Shown: positions 31,768-32,682 of the stretch, piece by piece
Numbering within the stretch: position 1 is the stretch's first letter
Layout of the letters: the number at the start of each line of letters is the position of its first letter
Assembly (NCBI GenBank): GCA_023400985.1
Contig: JAEXEN010000021.1
Coordinates: 1-32,682 of the forward strand
Source of the DNA: Bacillota bacterium
GTDB lineage: Bacteria > Bacillota > Clostridia > Christensenellales > CAG-138
DNA: 32,682 bases
Direction: 5' to 3'
Position numbers and translations under genes: made by a program
Notes under the pieces: generated by a model
What the model was told of the DNA's origin: nothing
The model's database searches: none
What the model saw: the letters and a program-made list of their open reading frames with translations, nothing else

Positions 31768-32682
31768 ATGTCTGACTTTTTTGTGAACGGTACACCTGTT
31801 ACCGTAAGCGAAAACGTAAAACTCATCCATTATCTGCGCGACACGCTCCGCCTCACCTCGGTCAAAAACGGCTGCGGCGAGGGAGCGTGCGGTACCTGCA
31901 TGGTGATCATCGACGGCAAAGCGCAAAAGGCCTGCATACAGCGCACGGACAGGCTCGAAGGCAAGCACATCGTCACCGTGGAAGGCCTGAGCGACCGCGA
32001 AAAAGAGGTATACGCCTACGCTTTCGCGCATTGCGGCGCGGTGCAGTGCGGTTTTTGCACACCGGGCATGGTGATAAGCGCCAAGGCGCTGATCGACGCG
32101 AATCCCGACCCTGCGGCAGGCGATGTGAAAGAAGCCATCAAGGCGAACATCTGCCGCTGCACGGGCTATAAAAAGATCGAAGATGCCATCCTCCTCGCGG
32201 CAAAGCTCTTCCGTGAGAGCACGGAGGTTCCCCACACGCCCTACAAGGGGCTTGTGGGCGAAAGCATATTGCGCGTGGACGCGATCGGCAAAGCCCTCGG
32301 CACAAGCCTGTACGCGGACGACCTTGCCTTCCCGCAAATGGTCCACGGCTCCGCCGTGCGAAGCGCGTACCCGCGCGCAAAGGTCTTAAGCATAAACACG
32401 GCGGAAGCAAAAGCGCTTCCCGGCGTTCTCGGCGTGTTCACGGCGGACGACGTGACGGGCAAAAAGAAGATCGGCCACCTCAAGCAGGACTGGGATGTGA
32501 TGATTCCCGCGGGGAGCGTTACACACTACCTCGGCGACTCCATCGCGCTCGTGGCGGCGGAGACACCGGAGATACTTGAGCAAGCCAAAGCGCTCGTCAA
32601 AGTGGAATATGAAGAACTGCCTCCCGTATTGAGCGCGGAAGAGGCGCTTCGTCCCGAAGCGCCTCTCGTACACGAAGACGGC
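31768..32682 (+). CDS. Fused 2Fe-2S/molybdopterin xanthine dehydrogenase (XdhD-type, selenium-dependent), N-terminal part
   Basis: The first 305 codons are present and the gene runs off the right edge. Residues 1-150 form a complete two-cluster 2Fe-2S domain (C36, C41, C44, C56 and C94, C97, C129, C131). From about 160 the molybdenum-subunit hammerhead domain begins (ESILRVDAIGKALGTSLYADDL). This fused layout and its place after ssnA and ygfK match the selenium-dependent xanthine dehydrogenase (E. coli XdhD group), which uses a labile selenium in the Mo site, not selenocysteine. It would oxidise purines such as xanthine or reduce urate. Start ATG 31768 follows GGAGGA. Confidence 0.9.
   Translation, partial: MSDFFVNGTPVTVSENVKLIHYLRDTLRLTSVKNGCGEGACGTCMVIIDGKAQKACIQRTDRLEGKHIVTVEGLSDREKEVYAYAFAHCGAVQCGFCTPGMVISAKALIDANPDPAAGDVKEAIKANICRCTGYKKIEDAILLAAKLFRESTEVPHTPYKGLVGESILRVDAIGKALGTSLYADDLAFPQMVHGSAVRSAYPRAKVLSINTAEAKALPGVLGVFTADDVTGKKKIGHLKQDWDVMIPAGSVTHYLGDSIALVAAETPEILEQAKALVKVEYEELPPVLSAEEALRPEAPLVHEDG

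Noticed and set aside
1..32682. CRISPR array, rRNA or complete insertion sequence
   Set aside because: I saw no regularly spaced repeat array, no rRNA sequence, and no mobile element beyond the broken RAYT and palindromic repeats.

Overview
The window reads as a GC-rich, anaerobic Bacillota/Clostridia-type chromosome. Supporting signs are strong Shine-Dalgarno sequences with GTG/TTG starts, a DUF1292 protein, class II aldolase, an M29 aminopeptidase, and a selenium-linked molybdenum hydroxylase gene set (ygeW, ygeY, ssnA, ygfK, xdh) known from purine- and urate-fermenting gut anaerobes. The exact genus cannot be read from the sequence; a Christensenellales- or Oscillospirales-like origin is only a guess.

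Region A (1-11,655, minus strand) looks like one long catabolic operon. From its promoter the order is: GNAT-like protein, thiolase-fold protein, DUF35 zinc ribbon, DUF2877 (AllH-like), FdrA (AllF-like), DUF1116 (AllG-like), a 276-bp palindromic element, a PF04199 cyclase/amidohydrolase, the three subunits of a xanthine-dehydrogenase-type molybdenum hydroxylase, and the start of an NCS2 nucleobase permease. The content suggests uptake and oxidation of an N-heterocycle, ring opening, and carbamoyl transfer to recover energy. The substrate is unknown.

Region B (11,602-14,616, plus strand) carries a LacI-family regulator, a PreA-like flavin/4Fe-4S dehydrogenase and a small membrane protein. Two LacI-type operator palindromes lie in the divergent intergenic region, one just downstream of the promoter of region A. 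A 165-bp palindromic element lies exactly between the Shine-Dalgarno sequence and the start codon of the lacI-type gene.

Region C (14,646-23,360) is a housekeeping and transport stretch: GAPDH, a decayed REP-associated transposase containing REP-like palindromes, M29 aminopeptidase, a bactoprenol-type glycosyltransferase, fructose-bisphosphate aldolase, a DUF1292 protein, a MATE pump divergent from a MerR/GyrI-type regulator that share a textbook MerR operator, and an EamA transporter. Several strong intrinsic terminators separate the units.

Region D (23,360-32,682) is the selenium/purine locus. A YheO/DauR-type regulator followed by ygeY and ygeW (minus) diverges from ssnA, ygfK and a truncated fused 2Fe-2S/Mo xanthine dehydrogenase (plus). 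The ssnA leader contains a strong promoter and then a complete intrinsic terminator upstream of the gene, so it may be an attenuated leader or a small RNA. Regions A and D together put two molybdenum hydroxylases and two unrelated carbamoyl-transfer systems (AllFGH-like and YgeW) within 33 kb.
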